Assembly (NCBI RefSeq): GCF_963676475.1
Contig: NZ_OY781106.1
Span: 248,001-312,000 of the forward strand
Reading direction: 5' to 3'
From: an uncultured Celeribacter sp.
Lineage (GTDB): Bacteria > Pseudomonadota > Alphaproteobacteria > Rhodobacterales > Rhodobacteraceae
Length of the DNA stretch: 64,000 bases
Positions 46,794-55,632 of this stretch are shown here, piece after piece (the stretch's first letter is position 1; the number at the start of each line of letters is the position of its first letter). Under the pieces are notes generated by a model. That model did not search any database. It was given only the letters and a program-made list of their open reading frames with translations, and was not told the DNA's origin. Both the position numbers and the translations under genes were made by a program.

Positions 46794-47803
46794 GTGCGGT
46801 GATCATTCACAAAGCGGGGCCGGGTCTGAGCGTGCAAGACCTTGGCCGCCCCGGCATGACCCGTCTGGGCCTGTCGCGTGGTGGCGCGGCCGATCCGGTG
46901 GCCCTTTATGAAGCGGCGGCGTTGCTGTCGCAGAACACCCCGCAAGCCGCTGTTGAGATGGCCGGGATGGGCGGCACGTTTGAAGTCACGGCGCCCACGC
47001 GCATTGCACTCACGGGGGCACCGATGCGGGCCAGTCTCGGCACGCAGGCGCTGCGGTGGAACGCCACGCATCTCTTGTCCTCCGGTGAGCGTCTGACCAT
47101 CGGGGCCGCGGAGCGCGGCAGCTATGGTTATCTCAGTTTCGCGGGCGGCATCGAGACGCCGGAGGTGCTGTCGAGCCGGTCGACCCATGTGACGGCGGGT
47201 CTTGGCGCGGCGCTCGAAGACGGCACGCGCCTGCCTTTGGGGCAGGACGCTGACCCCGCAGCCGTCGCCGTCGGTCTTCCGCTCGACATGCGCTTCTCAG
47301 GCGGTGACATCCGTTATATCGCGGGGCCGCAGACGGCGCTTTTCGCACCCGATGTGCTGGCCCAATTCGAGGCCACGACATTCACCCGCTCCGCCACCGC
47401 CAACCGCCAAGGCGTGCGGTTGGAGGCCGACGCGCGGTTCCCGTCGCAGGCGCCTGCCGGGCTGGCCTCCGATTTCATCCTTGAGGGCGATCTTCAGATG
47501 ACCGGCGACGGCTTGCCTTATGTGCTGTTGTGCGAATGCCAGACCATCGGCGGCTATCCCCGGCTCGGGACGGTGGTTGCGGCGGACCTGCCCGTGGTGG
47601 CGCAGGCGGGGCAGGGTGCTGAGCTGCGGTTTCGGCAGATCACCTTGGACGAGGCCGACCGGATCGCGAGCGCCTATGACGCGCGGCTCAAGGCGTTGCG
47701 CGGCAAAGTTCAGCCCCTGATCCGCGATCCGTCCTTGATCCACGATCTTTTGAGCTATCAACTGATCAGCGGCGTGACAGCCGGTGATGAACTGGAAGGA
47801 TAA
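46790..47803 (+). CDS. pxpC: 5-oxoprolinase subunit C
   Basis: 337 aa, KipA/PxpC family: GLSVQDLGRPGMTRLGLSRGGAAD is encoded at the start (residues ~10-34) and GYPRLGTVVAADLP near 250. It forms a complex with PxpB. It overlaps pxpB by 4 bp and is followed by pxpA after 3 bp, so all three are one unit. Confidence 0.93.
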   Translation: MSAVIIHKAGPGLSVQDLGRPGMTRLGLSRGGAADPVALYEAAALLSQNTPQAAVEMAGMGGTFEVTAPTRIALTGAPMRASLGTQALRWNATHLLSSGERLTIGAAERGSYGYLSFAGGIETPEVLSSRSTHVTAGLGAALEDGTRLPLGQDADPAAVAVGLPLDMRFSGGDIRYIAGPQTALFAPDVLAQFEATTFTRSATANRQGVRLEADARFPSQAPAGLASDFILEGDLQMTGDGLPYVLLCECQTIGGYPRLGTVVAADLPVVAQAGQGAELRFRQITLDEADRIASAYDARLKALRGKVQPLIRDPSLIHDLLSYQLISGVTAGDELEG

Positions 47804-47806
47804 CCC

Positions 47807-48562
47807 ATGCTGAAAGCCGATCTGAATTCCGACATTGGCGAGGGCTTTGGCGATTGGACCAAGGGCGATGACGCGGCGCTGATGCAGGTGATCACCTCGG
47901 CCAATGTCGCCTGTGGCTTTCATGCGGGCGACCCGGATGTCATGGCGCGCACCATGAAACTGGCGGTCGAGAACGGCGTCGGGATCGGCGCGCATCCGGG
48001 CTTTGCCGATCTCAAAGGCTTCGGGCGACGGCGTCTGCCCCTGAGCCATGACGAGATCGCCAATCTTGTGACCTATCAACTGGGCGCGGCGCTGGCGATG
48101 GCGCGGGCGGCGGGCGGTCAGGTGCGGCATCTGAAACTGCACGGGGCGCTGGCGAATATGGCCTCCGAGGATGCAGATCTCGCGCGGGTCTGTTTCGCGG
48201 CGGCGTTGAAGGTCCAGCCCGACATCGTGATCATGGTTCTGGCCGCCACCGCGATGGAGCAGGCCGCGCGCGATCTGAACTGCGCCTGGGCGGGGGAGAT
48301 TTTCGCGGATCGCGCCTATAATGATGACGCCACTTTGGTGGATCGTCGTCAACCAGGGGCAGTGCTGCATGATCCGCACGTGATCTCCGCGCGCATTTTG
48401 GCGATGCTCAAGGCTGGCGCGATCATCACGGAAAGCGGCAAACATATTCCCTGCAAGATCGACACGATTTGCGTGCATGGCGACACCGAGGGCGCGCTGG
48501 CGATGACAAAGGCGCTCAAGGCCGGGTTGCAGGCGGCGGGGGTCGAGATTGCCAGGCTCTGA
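47807..48562 (+). CDS. pxpA: 5-oxoprolinase subunit A (LamB/YcsF family)
   Basis: 251 aa; starts MLKADLNSDIGEGFG with conserved SANVACGFHAGDP (~41-53), GAHPGFADL (~63) and PHGALA-like KLHGALANMA. C-terminal VCVHGD-type IDTICVHGDTEGA is intact. It completes the ATP-dependent 5-oxoprolinase. No amino-acid transporter gene is attached. Confidence 0.95.
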   Translation: MLKADLNSDIGEGFGDWTKGDDAALMQVITSANVACGFHAGDPDVMARTMKLAVENGVGIGAHPGFADLKGFGRRRLPLSHDEIANLVTYQLGAALAMARAAGGQVRHLKLHGALANMASEDADLARVCFAAALKVQPDIVIMVLAATAMEQAARDLNCAWAGEIFADRAYNDDATLVDRRQPGAVLHDPHVISARILAMLKAGAIITESGKHIPCKIDTICVHGDTEGALAMTKALKAGLQAAGVEIARL

Positions 48563-48693
48563 GCCCGCAATCACATCGGCGGAAACCATCGCATTGGGCA
48601 GGTTCCGAGGCTTGCCATGGCGTCGCCTGCCGGGTAGGGATCAGGGCTTGAGAAGAGCAAGAATATCCCACTACCCCTGAGGAAGGTTTCCCC

Positions 48694-48975
48694 ATGATGG
48701 ACGACGATATCTCCCCCGACCACGCGTCTGGCCCCGACGCCTCCTACCGCGTGACCGCCGACGAGCTGCGCCAGTTCGTGGAGCGCTTCGAGCGGCTGGA
48801 ACTTGAGAAAAAAGACATCGCGGATCAGCAAAAAGAGGTGATGGCCGAGGCGAAAGGCCGTGGCTACGACACAAAGGCGATGCGCAAACTCATCGCGCTG
48901 CGCAAGAAAAGTGCCGATGAGATCGCCGAGGAAGAGGCCATCCTCGACATGTATAAAGAAGCTTTGGGTATGTAA
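48694..48975 (+). CDS. gapR: GapR (DUF2312) nucleoid-associated protein
   Basis: 93 aa. The DUF2312 core (ELRQFVERFERLELEKKDIADQ, VMAEAKGRGYDTKAMRKLIALRKK) is the GapR fold, a coiled-coil clamp that binds overtwisted DNA and stimulates topoisomerases in Caulobacter. Length is normal, and the RBS GAGGAAGG is just upstream. MMDDDIS N-terminus offers two adjacent ATGs. Weak hairpin follows. Confidence 0.93.
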   Translation: MMDDDISPDHASGPDASYRVTADELRQFVERFERLELEKKDIADQQKEVMAEAKGRGYDTKAMRKLIALRKKSADEIAEEEAILDMYKEALGM

Positions 48976-49291
48976 TCCTGCCTGCTCGGCGGTGCTGTTG
49001 TGACAAGCGACGACACCGCCGACTTGGACTTTGGTGTTCGGGGCGACGGACACATGCGGACATGTAATACACAGGAAACGCATAGAAGCGGTGCTGCGTC
49101 GGGCCGAGTGATTTCGAGGGAAAGCTGAAGGGTGATGCTCTCATCGTTTCTTCGAAACGACTGCCGCATGAAAGCGTTAGGAGAGTTTCGGCATCTTTGC
49201 TTTTGCAAAGAGCCTTTGGTGTAGGTGAGATGAGAATTCTCAAACCGAAACTGGCCTCAAGTAGCGCTCCGCGCGGTAGGCCAATTAAAAA
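48976..49291. other. 316-bp gene-free region between gapR and tRNA-Leu
   Basis: Contains a 9-bp inverted repeat TCGGCGGTG (48986-48994)/CACCGCCGA (49014-49022) with a 19-nt loop and no T run, a small palindrome CGTTTC-TTC-GAAACG (49144-49158), and GAGAATTCTC near 49229. No ORF with coding features; trailer of the tRNA lies at its right end. Confidence 0.5.
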
Positions 49292-49378
49292 TGGTGCGGT
49301 CGAGAAGACTCGAACTTCCACGGGAGTTACCCCACAGCGACCTCAACGCTGCGCGTCTACCAATTCCGCCACGACCGC
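49292..49378 (-). tRNA. tRNA-Leu (anticodon GAG)
   Basis: On the minus strand a full class II tRNA: acceptor arms GCGGTCG (49378-49372) and CGACCGC (49302-49296), D loop with GGTAGAC, anticodon stem-loop with GAG inside CGTTGAGGTCG, long variable arm, T arm with TTCGAGTC. CCA is encoded (49294-49292). It reads CUU/CUC leucine codons. Confidence 0.95.
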
Positions 49379-49523
49379 ACTGTCTAGGCTTGGTGAGGGG
49401 CTATGTAGCGAAGCGGTTCTGGGAAGGGAAGAGGAAATTTCCGGGAAAGTGCATTTTTTTTCGCGTCCTCCCGCGCGGCCCTTTTCGCGCCTTGCCGGAG
49501 GCGCTAGGTCAGGACGTAGTCTC

Positions 49524-50192
49524 ATGAATGGAATGAAACAGATGGTGGAATGGCGCATTTCTGACGGGTTGACGGATTACGACATGGCCGTGGCCGAAAT
49601 GGAGGCCCGCGCGGAGGCCATCGCCAAAGGCGAAGCCGAGGAGCTGATCTGGCTTTTGGAACATCCGCCGCTCTATACCGCCGGGACCTCTGCGCGGCGC
49701 GAGGATTTGGTCGAGCCGGATCGCTTTCCGGTCTATGAAAGCAAACGCGGCGGGCAATATACCTATCACGGGCCTGGTCAGCGTGTGGCCTATGCGATGC
49801 TCGATCTGAGCAAACGCGGGAAAGATGTGCGCAAATTCGTGCAGGATATGGAAGCCTGGGTGATCGCCGCGCTGGATGAGTTCAATGTCAAAGGCGAGAT
49901 CCGCGAGGGCCGTGTCGGTGTCTGGGTCGTGCGCGAGGACAAGCCACTCACAGCTCTGGGACAAAAACCCGAGGACAAGGTGGCCGCGATCGGGCTGCGT
50001 ATCCGCAAATGGGTGTCGTTTCACGGGCTGTCGATCAACGTCGACCCGGATCTCTCGCATTTCGACGGCATCGTGCCTTGCGGCATCCGTGAGCACGGGG
50101 TGACGTCCTTGGTCGATCTCGGCCTGCCGGTGACGATGGAGGACGTCGATATGGCGTTGAAACAGACATTCGGGACGGTTTTCGGAGACTAG
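49524..50192 (+). CDS. lipB: Octanoyl-[acyl-carrier-protein]--protein N-octanoyltransferase
   Basis: Transfers octanoate from ACP to lipoyl domains, first step of lipoate synthesis. It is 222 aa from ATG 49524; ATGs at 49533 and 49542 are alternatives. Conserved RGGQYTYHGPGQ (~75-86) and KVAAIGLR precede the catalytic Cys in VPCGIREHGVTSL (~175). The upstream open frame overlaps the tRNA and is not coding. Confidence 0.95.
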   Translation: MNGMKQMVEWRISDGLTDYDMAVAEMEARAEAIAKGEAEELIWLLEHPPLYTAGTSARREDLVEPDRFPVYESKRGGQYTYHGPGQRVAYAMLDLSKRGKDVRKFVQDMEAWVIAALDEFNVKGEIREGRVGVWVVREDKPLTALGQKPEDKVAAIGLRIRKWVSFHGLSINVDPDLSHFDGIVPCGIREHGVTSLVDLGLPVTMEDVDMALKQTFGTVFGD

Positions 50193-50335
50193 CCTCTCGT
50201 GCCGGTTTCTCTTTGCCGTTTCCTGTCGAACCAAGCCTTTAGAACCAATGTGAGGCGTCTCTGCCACGTAAAAGCGCGATCCCCCTGAAGGCCCTTCCGC
50301 AGCGCATGCGCGAAAGGACCTACGGGCTTCACCGA

Positions 50336-51355
50336 TTACAACTTCAGGAACCGCGCGATGGCCGCGACAGATGCCGCATGTGCAGCAGCACGGTCCCAGC
50401 CCTCGGGGTCGTCGCAAATCGGATCTTCGCCCTCTTCGATCAGCAATTGCGCCGCGTTCTCCTTGCAGATCGGCAGGAAAGAGTAGTGATGTGCATTGGG
50501 CACGACGTCGTGCTCCACATTGGGCAAGAGCTCAACGAGCCCGCTGCCCTGTGATCTGACATCCGTCGCGAACCACGGGAAACTGTCGCCAAGCGAAAGG
50601 AGTTGCACGGGGGTCTCAATCTCCGCCGCGCTCTCAGGAGTCGCGGCATAGGTAAAGCCGGGATCGACGGCGACGACGGAGGTAAAGCGCGGGTCCGACA
50701 TTTCGGCTGAGAATTCCGGCGGCAGAGTGGCGAAATCGACCCCGCCGCGCATCAGGAACAGGCAATCCTGCGCCGCCTCGCCATGCGTCTCGCAGTATGC
50801 CCGATAGGCCTCCGGATCGAGACGCAGACCAGCAATGCCCAGCACCGTGGATCCACCCAGAGAGAACCCCAAGGCCGCAACCCGGTCTTCGTCGATATGG
50901 GGTGCGATTTGCGGGTCGGTCAGAACGTGGTCGAGCGCGGCGCTCAGATCCGCCGCCCGCTCCGACAGGCGCACGGTTCGGCGCGGCGAACTGTCGCCGG
51001 TGGTCGTGCCCGGATGGTTCAGCACCACCACCATCGCGCCACGCGCGGCAAGGCCAGCAGCGAGCCAGGCGGTCCCGTCGATGCTACTGCCGGAGCCGTG
51101 CGAGACAAGGATCAGCGGCAGATCTCCCTCGGGAAACCCGGCGCCGATGTGGGCCTCGACCGGCTCGAACACCAGACTGTCGCCAACCGGCGCCGCATAA
51201 GTCGCCCGACCAGCCGGATACCAGATTCCGGCGGCGATCAGCCCCGAACGGTGATCAGCCCGGATGTCGAAACGGTCGAACCCGACCTCGGGCTCCGCAA
51301 GCGCCGGACCTGCGAGTGTGAGGGCGAGCGCAGCTGTTGAAAGTAAGGATTTCAT
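50336..51355 (-). CDS. Secreted alpha/beta hydrolase (dienelactone hydrolase / PAF-acetylhydrolase-like)
   Basis: 339 aa from ATG 51355, RBS AGGAGACC. Signal peptide ends GPALA (~residue 20). Catalytic elbow is GFSLGG (near residue 165), oxyanion-side segment LVSHGSGSSIDG (~75), and a late NAHHYSFL His (~300). It fits the predicted-dienelactone-hydrolase group, acting in the periplasm; substrate unknown. Diverges from the AraC-type gene with a shared 83-116 bp control region. Confidence 0.88.
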   Translation of the reverse strand: MKSLLSTAALALTLAGPALAEPEVGFDRFDIRADHRSGLIAAGIWYPAGRATYAAPVGDSLVFEPVEAHIGAGFPEGDLPLILVSHGSGSSIDGTAWLAAGLAARGAMVVVLNHPGTTTGDSSPRRTVRLSERAADLSAALDHVLTDPQIAPHIDEDRVAALGFSLGGSTVLGIAGLRLDPEAYRAYCETHGEAAQDCLFLMRGGVDFATLPPEFSAEMSDPRFTSVVAVDPGFTYAATPESAAEIETPVQLLSLGDSFPWFATDVRSQGSGLVELLPNVEHDVVPNAHHYSFLPICKENAAQLLIEEGEDPICDDPEGWDRAAAHAASVAAIARFLKL

Positions 51356-51421
51356 CTTGGGTCTCCTGTATACAGATGATGATGTCCCGATCTCGCATCG
51401 ACCGCGCGTTTTTTGCGTCCT

Positions 51422-51454
51422 CGATCCGGTTCTAGGTCGTGCAGAACCGGATCG
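51422..51454. promoter_or_regulatory. Perfect 12-bp inverted repeat between hydrolase and AraC genes
   Basis: CGATCCGGTTCT (51422-51433), 9-nt spacer, AGAACCGGATCG (51443-51454). Perfect arms in the divergent promoter region, and no T run follows. It probably serves as an operator, though an RNA hairpin is possible. It covers the GTG at 51439, which argues for the ATG 51472 start. Confidence 0.7.
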
Positions 51455-51471
51455 TGGTCTATTCAACCGGC

Positions 51472-52488
51472 ATGTTGACGCTTCCGATTCCACTTGTGGT
51501 CGCCCTGATCCTTGGCTTTCTGGCCTTGCGCCATGCTCTTGCCGGCGATCGGTCCTTTCTGTTTCTGGTGCTTCTGGTGGTCTGTGCATTTCAGGCCTTG
51601 GTGATTTCTCTGACACAGCACTACGGGCTGTCCGGGCTATGGCCCTTGCAACTCCTTGCCGCTGTTGCCACGCCACCTCTGGCATGGCTGACGTTTCAGT
51701 CTGCCGCTCTGCGCCCCTTCGATCACAAACGGGACTGGCTCCACCTGCTCGGCCCCGCCTTCACCGCGTTTTGCACGGTCTTTGCCCCGATGACGCTGGA
51801 CGTGGTGCTGACTGCGCTCTTTGTGGGCTACGGCATCGCGATTTGGGTCCGACTTCGGCGCGACGACGCCTTGCCTCTTGCACGGCTCAGCTCCGGTCCG
51901 CTGCCAGCGTTGATCTGGAAGGCCATCAGCCTGCTCCTGATCCTCTCGGCCATCGCGGATATCTTGATTGCCGTCGCGCTCTGGCTTGGACAGGAGCAAT
52001 GGCGACCGCTGATCATCAGCGTTTTCACCTCCTTCACGCTCCTTGGCATCGGACTTTTGTCGCTTTCACAGGAGGCAGAGGGCCAGGCCGAGGACGGCGG
52101 GCTATCGCCCCCCGGGCCGGAGACGCCCTCACCCTCTGAAGAAGATGCGGCCCTGATCGCGCGTCTGGATGCGTTGATGATCAAAGAGCGGCTCCATCTC
52201 GACCCCGACCTCACACTTGCCCGGCTTGCGCGCCGGTTGCACGTGCCGATCAAACAGCTTTCGGCCGCGATCAATCGGACCAAGGGCGAGAACGTTTCGC
52301 GCTATGTGAACGGGTTTCGCGTGCGCAGCGCCTGCGCGCTTTTGGAAAACGGCACGCGTGTCACTGAGGCGATGCTTGAGAGCGGCTTTAACACAAAGTC
52401 AAACTTCAACCGGGAATTTGCCCGCGTCACCGGCCAGTCGCCCTCGGTTTTCCTGCGTGGCATGCAGCACAGATCAAAGCCAAAGTGA
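51472..52488 (+). CDS. Membrane-embedded AraC family regulator
   Basis: 338 aa from ATG 51472 (GTG 51439 would add 11 residues but lies within the inverted repeat). Six or seven hydrophobic helices span ~1-200, then an AraC-type double HTH (~240-335: LTLARLARRLHVPIKQLSAAIN; GFNTKSNFNREFARVTGQSP). The membrane half probably senses a signal. It likely controls the divergent secreted hydrolase and itself. Confidence 0.9.
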   Translation: MLTLPIPLVVALILGFLALRHALAGDRSFLFLVLLVVCAFQALVISLTQHYGLSGLWPLQLLAAVATPPLAWLTFQSAALRPFDHKRDWLHLLGPAFTAFCTVFAPMTLDVVLTALFVGYGIAIWVRLRRDDALPLARLSSGPLPALIWKAISLLLILSAIADILIAVALWLGQEQWRPLIISVFTSFTLLGIGLLSLSQEAEGQAEDGGLSPPGPETPSPSEEDAALIARLDALMIKERLHLDPDLTLARLARRLHVPIKQLSAAINRTKGENVSRYVNGFRVRSACALLENGTRVTEAMLESGFNTKSNFNREFARVTGQSPSVFLRGMQHRSKPK

Positions 52489-52621
52489 CGGCTGAGCACA
52501 CGATCAAGTCCAAACGCGCTTCGGCATTTGCGTAAGATCAAAGTAGGAGACGCCCGGGCTGGTAACACCAGTCAAACTCAGTATTCTGGGTTGGGACACA
52601 TGAATCGGGAGAGAGACCCTT

Positions 52622-53098
52622 ATGAACAAGTTTTTTGCCTTCACAGCCGCCGCCCTGATGGCAACCTCCACCGCTGCTCTTGCCGAAGGCGACCCAGCCG
52701 TCGGCGAGAAGGAATTCAACAAATGCAAAGCCTGCCACATGATCGTGGACGATGCGGGCGAAGCCATCGTGCGTGGCGGCAAGACCGGCCCGAACCTCTA
52801 CGGCGTCGTGGGCCGTCCAGTGGCCTCTGTCGAAGGCTTCAAGTACGGCGATGGCATCCTCGCCGTGGGCGAGACCGGCATGGTCTGGGAACCTGAGCTG
52901 ATCGTCGAATACGCACAGGACCCGACCGCCTTCATCGACACCCATGGTGGCTCTGGTCGGTCCAAAATGACCTTCAAGATCAAGGATGCATCGAACATCG
53001 TGGCCTTCCTCGAATCCGTGGCTCCGGCGCCTGAGATGGCCGAAGAGGCCCCCGAGGAGATGGAAGAAACCCCGGCGGAAGACACCGCAACGGAATAA
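52622..53098 (+). CDS. cycA: Cytochrome c550/c2
   Basis: Periplasmic electron carrier. It is 158 aa with a signal peptide (~1-21, AALA) and the haem motif CKACH. The order GEKEFNKCKACHMI, TGPNLYGVVGR, GFKYGDGIL, and Met ligand in KMTFKIK is that of Paracoccus c550. A Glu/Pro-rich acidic tail follows residue ~140. Likely partners are complex III and terminal oxidases, and possibly the sox system downstream. Confidence 0.95.
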   Translation: MNKFFAFTAAALMATSTAALAEGDPAVGEKEFNKCKACHMIVDDAGEAIVRGGKTGPNLYGVVGRPVASVEGFKYGDGILAVGETGMVWEPELIVEYAQDPTAFIDTHGGSGRSKMTFKIKDASNIVAFLESVAPAPEMAEEAPEEMEETPAEDTATE

Positions 53099-53122
53099 GC
53101 GCCTGCTGCGAGAGCATTTAAG

Positions 53123-53149
53123 ACGCCGCTCCTTCGGGGGCGGCGTTTT
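53123..53149 (+). terminator. Terminator after cycA
   Basis: ACGCCGC (53123-53129) and GCGGCGT (53140-53146) with a 10-nt loop and TTTT. It lies between convergent cycA and the MFS gene. Confidence 0.8.
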
Positions 53150-53154
53150 CATTT

Positions 53155-54420
53155 CTAGGGTCTGGTCTGCGATCTGGCAAACCCGCGCCCCAACACCCGC
53201 CAGCCCAAAAGACCGAGGACAAGCGCCCCGAAAAAGGCCACCAGAAACGGCAGGATCAGGGCGGTTTCGCGCGGTACGATCCCGTCGAACAGTCGCACGA
53301 TGACGCCCGACAGAAACAGCCCGACCGGCATCATGCCCCAGGCCAGAAGGCGATAGAGGCTGTTGACCCGTCCCAAAAGCGCGTCGGGGATGGTGCGTTG
53401 GCGGTAGGAAACGGAGACGGTGTTCCACAGAATGCCCATGAATTCGAAAATCCCGAGGGTGAGCGCCAAAGACACCGGCCCGGGCACAAAGGCGATCGCC
53501 AAAAAGGCAGGCACCGAGGCCATGAGCGAGATTTGCGCCGTTTTGGCCGCGCTCAGACGCTTGACGACCCATCCACCGCTCCAACTGCCCAAGATGCCGC
53601 CGATGGCCCCGCCGGTCAGGATCAGGCCATAGACCTGCGCGTCGACGCCCAGGTTTTCCTGCACATGCAGCACCAGCGCGATGAGGACCATGTGAAAGAA
53701 CAGGTTCCAAAAGCCGGTGATCCAGGCCAATGAGCGCAAAAGCGGGGCGTCTCTGAGAAAAGCAAAACCTTCCTTCAACTCCCGCTGCCAGTTGCGGGTG
53801 CCGTTGGATTTTGGGCGAAACGCGCCCTTGAGCGCTGCCACGAGAACAATCGCAGACAAATAGGACAAGGCATTGACAAAAAACGGCAAAGGCAGCGCAA
53901 AGGCCAACAGGGACGCGCCCAAAGCCGGGCCGATCAGCGCATTGCCAACCATCTCGACGCTCCACAATCGACCGTTGGCCCGTTCCAGATCGTCCTGCGC
54001 CACAAGGCGTGGCAGCATGGTCTGAGCGGCGTTGTCACGAAAGACTTCGGCAACACCCACGACAGAAGCCGCGAGGATCAACACGGTGAAAAGCGCCGGC
54101 GACGAGAGGCCGGTGTCGGACGCGTCTGCCAAGGGCAAGGTCAGCAAAATTGCGAAAGCCGTGCCGCCGAATGCCAAGGCGCGCAACACATCCATTACCA
54201 CGATCAACCGCCGCCGATCCACACGGTCCGTCACGATCCCCGCAGGAATGGCGCAGAGAAACCACGGCAGGCGCAGCACCACCGGCACCAAGGCAATGAT
54301 CAAGGGGTCGCGGGTCAGCAAAGAGGTGAGCCAGGCCCAGGCCACCACCGCCACACCGTCTGCTAAATTGGTCAATCCGCTGGCGATGACAAAACGACGA
54401 AAGGCGATCTGAGGCATCAT
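53155..54420 (-). CDS. MFS transporter
   Basis: 421 aa from the first of two adjacent ATGs (54420 or 54417). Twelve membrane helices; a segment GIVTDRVDRRRLIVVMD (~60) is the typical loop 2-3 motif of the major facilitator superfamily. Resembles the enterobactin exporter/tetracycline antiporter-like group. Substrate cannot be inferred. It is convergent with cycA and divergent from mnmH. Confidence 0.88.
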   Translation of the reverse strand: MMPQIAFRRFVIASGLTNLADGVAVVAWAWLTSLLTRDPLIIALVPVVLRLPWFLCAIPAGIVTDRVDRRRLIVVMDVLRALAFGGTAFAILLTLPLADASDTGLSSPALFTVLILAASVVGVAEVFRDNAAQTMLPRLVAQDDLERANGRLWSVEMVGNALIGPALGASLLAFALPLPFFVNALSYLSAIVLVAALKGAFRPKSNGTRNWQRELKEGFAFLRDAPLLRSLAWITGFWNLFFHMVLIALVLHVQENLGVDAQVYGLILTGGAIGGILGSWSGGWVVKRLSAAKTAQISLMASVPAFLAIAFVPGPVSLALTLGIFEFMGILWNTVSVSYRQRTIPDALLGRVNSLYRLLAWGMMPVGLFLSGVIVRLFDGIVPRETALILPFLVAFFGALVLGLLGWRVLGRGFARSQTRP

Positions 54421-54580
54421 ATGAGCGTTCCGATTGAAATCTGTCTCTGCGCCACATTCTGAGCCGAACGCCTTCGACGCAGGGGGGGGCGGTTGGATCG
54501 AAAGAATTTTCTTCCGCAGCATTTCACATTCGGGACAGAATGTCCCTGTCATGCCGGAAGCGACAAGGCTAAAAAAACAT

Positions 54581-55630
54581 ATGAGCAGTTCCTTTCCCTC
54601 TGTCACCGATGTTCTGAACGCGGATTTCGATACGATCATCGACGTGCGTGCGCCCTCGGAATTTGCGGAGGATCACATCCCCGGCGCGATCAACCTGCCG
54701 GTGCTGGATGACGCCGAACGCGCGCGTGTCGGCACGATTTACACGCAGCAATCGCCCTTTCTGGCGCGCAAACTCGGCGCCGCTCTGGTGGCGCGCAATG
54801 CCGCCGCGCATATCGAGGGGCCTTTGGCCGAGAAAGAGGGCGGCTGGCGGCCCTTGGTCTATTGTTGGCGGGGCGGGCAAAGGTCGAATTCCTTCGCGAT
54901 CATCCTGCGTCAGATCGGCTGGCGGGTGGAGGTTCTGGACGGCGGGTATAAGACGTGGCGTCGGCTGGTGATCGGCATGGTGCATGACACGCCTTTGCCG
55001 CATCGTCTCGTGTTGATCGACGGCAACACCGGCACGGCCAAGACCGATCTCTTGCACAGGGTGCGGGCGCTGGGCGGGCAGGTGCTCGATCTCGAAGGGC
55101 TGGCCAATCATCGTGGTTCGATTTTCGGGCCGATGGGCGATCAACCGGCGCAGAGGGGATTCGAAAGCCGGTTGGCGGAGGCGCTCAGTCGCCTCGATCC
55201 CGCGCGGCCCGTGTTGGTCGAGGCGGAAAGTTCGCGCATCGGCGAGGTGACACTCCCGGCGCGGCTCTGGCGCGCGATGTGCGCGGCGCCCCGGATTGAC
55301 GTGACGGCCTCTCTACCTGCGCGGGCGCGCTATCTGGCGGAGGCCTATGCCGATCTGACCGAGGATGTCCCAAAGATGCAGGCACGTCTGGATCAACTGA
55401 TCCCGCTTCAGGGCCATGAGCGCGTCAAGACGTGGCGCGAGATGGCCGAAGAGGGGGCGTTTGCGGCGCTGGCCGAGGCGCTGATGGGGCAACATTACGA
55501 CCCGCGTTACGAGAAATCCCGCGCCCGCCATGCGCCTGATGTGATTGCAGAGTTCGACCTCGGCGATCTGAGCATCGGCGCCCGGAACGATGTGGCCGAG
55601 CGGATCGTGAGTCTTTTGAACGCGCGCTGA
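54581..55630 (+). CDS. mnmH: tRNA 2-selenouridine synthase
   Basis: Replaces sulfur of 2-thiouridine at tRNA position 34 with selenium, using selenophosphate. It is 349 aa from ATG 54581; ATG 54551 (MPEATRL) is an alternative. Rhodanese domain: IIDVRAPSEF (~20), active-site Cys in YCWRGGQRSNS (~90). P-loop-like GNTGTAKTDLL (~150) and DLEGLANHRGSIFG are typical. It ends 2 bp from the selD stop, tail to tail, a functional pair. Confidence 0.95.
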   Translation: MSSSFPSVTDVLNADFDTIIDVRAPSEFAEDHIPGAINLPVLDDAERARVGTIYTQQSPFLARKLGAALVARNAAAHIEGPLAEKEGGWRPLVYCWRGGQRSNSFAIILRQIGWRVEVLDGGYKTWRRLVIGMVHDTPLPHRLVLIDGNTGTAKTDLLHRVRALGGQVLDLEGLANHRGSIFGPMGDQPAQRGFESRLAEALSRLDPARPVLVEAESSRIGEVTLPARLWRAMCAAPRIDVTASLPARARYLAEAYADLTEDVPKMQARLDQLIPLQGHERVKTWREMAEEGAFAALAEALMGQHYDPRYEKSRARHAPDVIAEFDLGDLSIGARNDVAERIVSLLNAR

Positions 55631-55632
55631 AC

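Noticed and set aside
47297..48589. 430-codon minus-strand frame opposite pxpC and pxpA
   Set aside because: Shadow of the 5-oxoprolinase genes, with no domain.
48986..49022. Hairpin after gapR as a terminator
   Set aside because: Nine good base pairs but a 19-nt loop and no T run, so it was left as a note only.
49292..49378. tRNA-Leu as an integration site of a mobile island
   Set aside because: No integrase and no direct repeat of the tRNA 3' end was seen on either side; neighbours are housekeeping genes.
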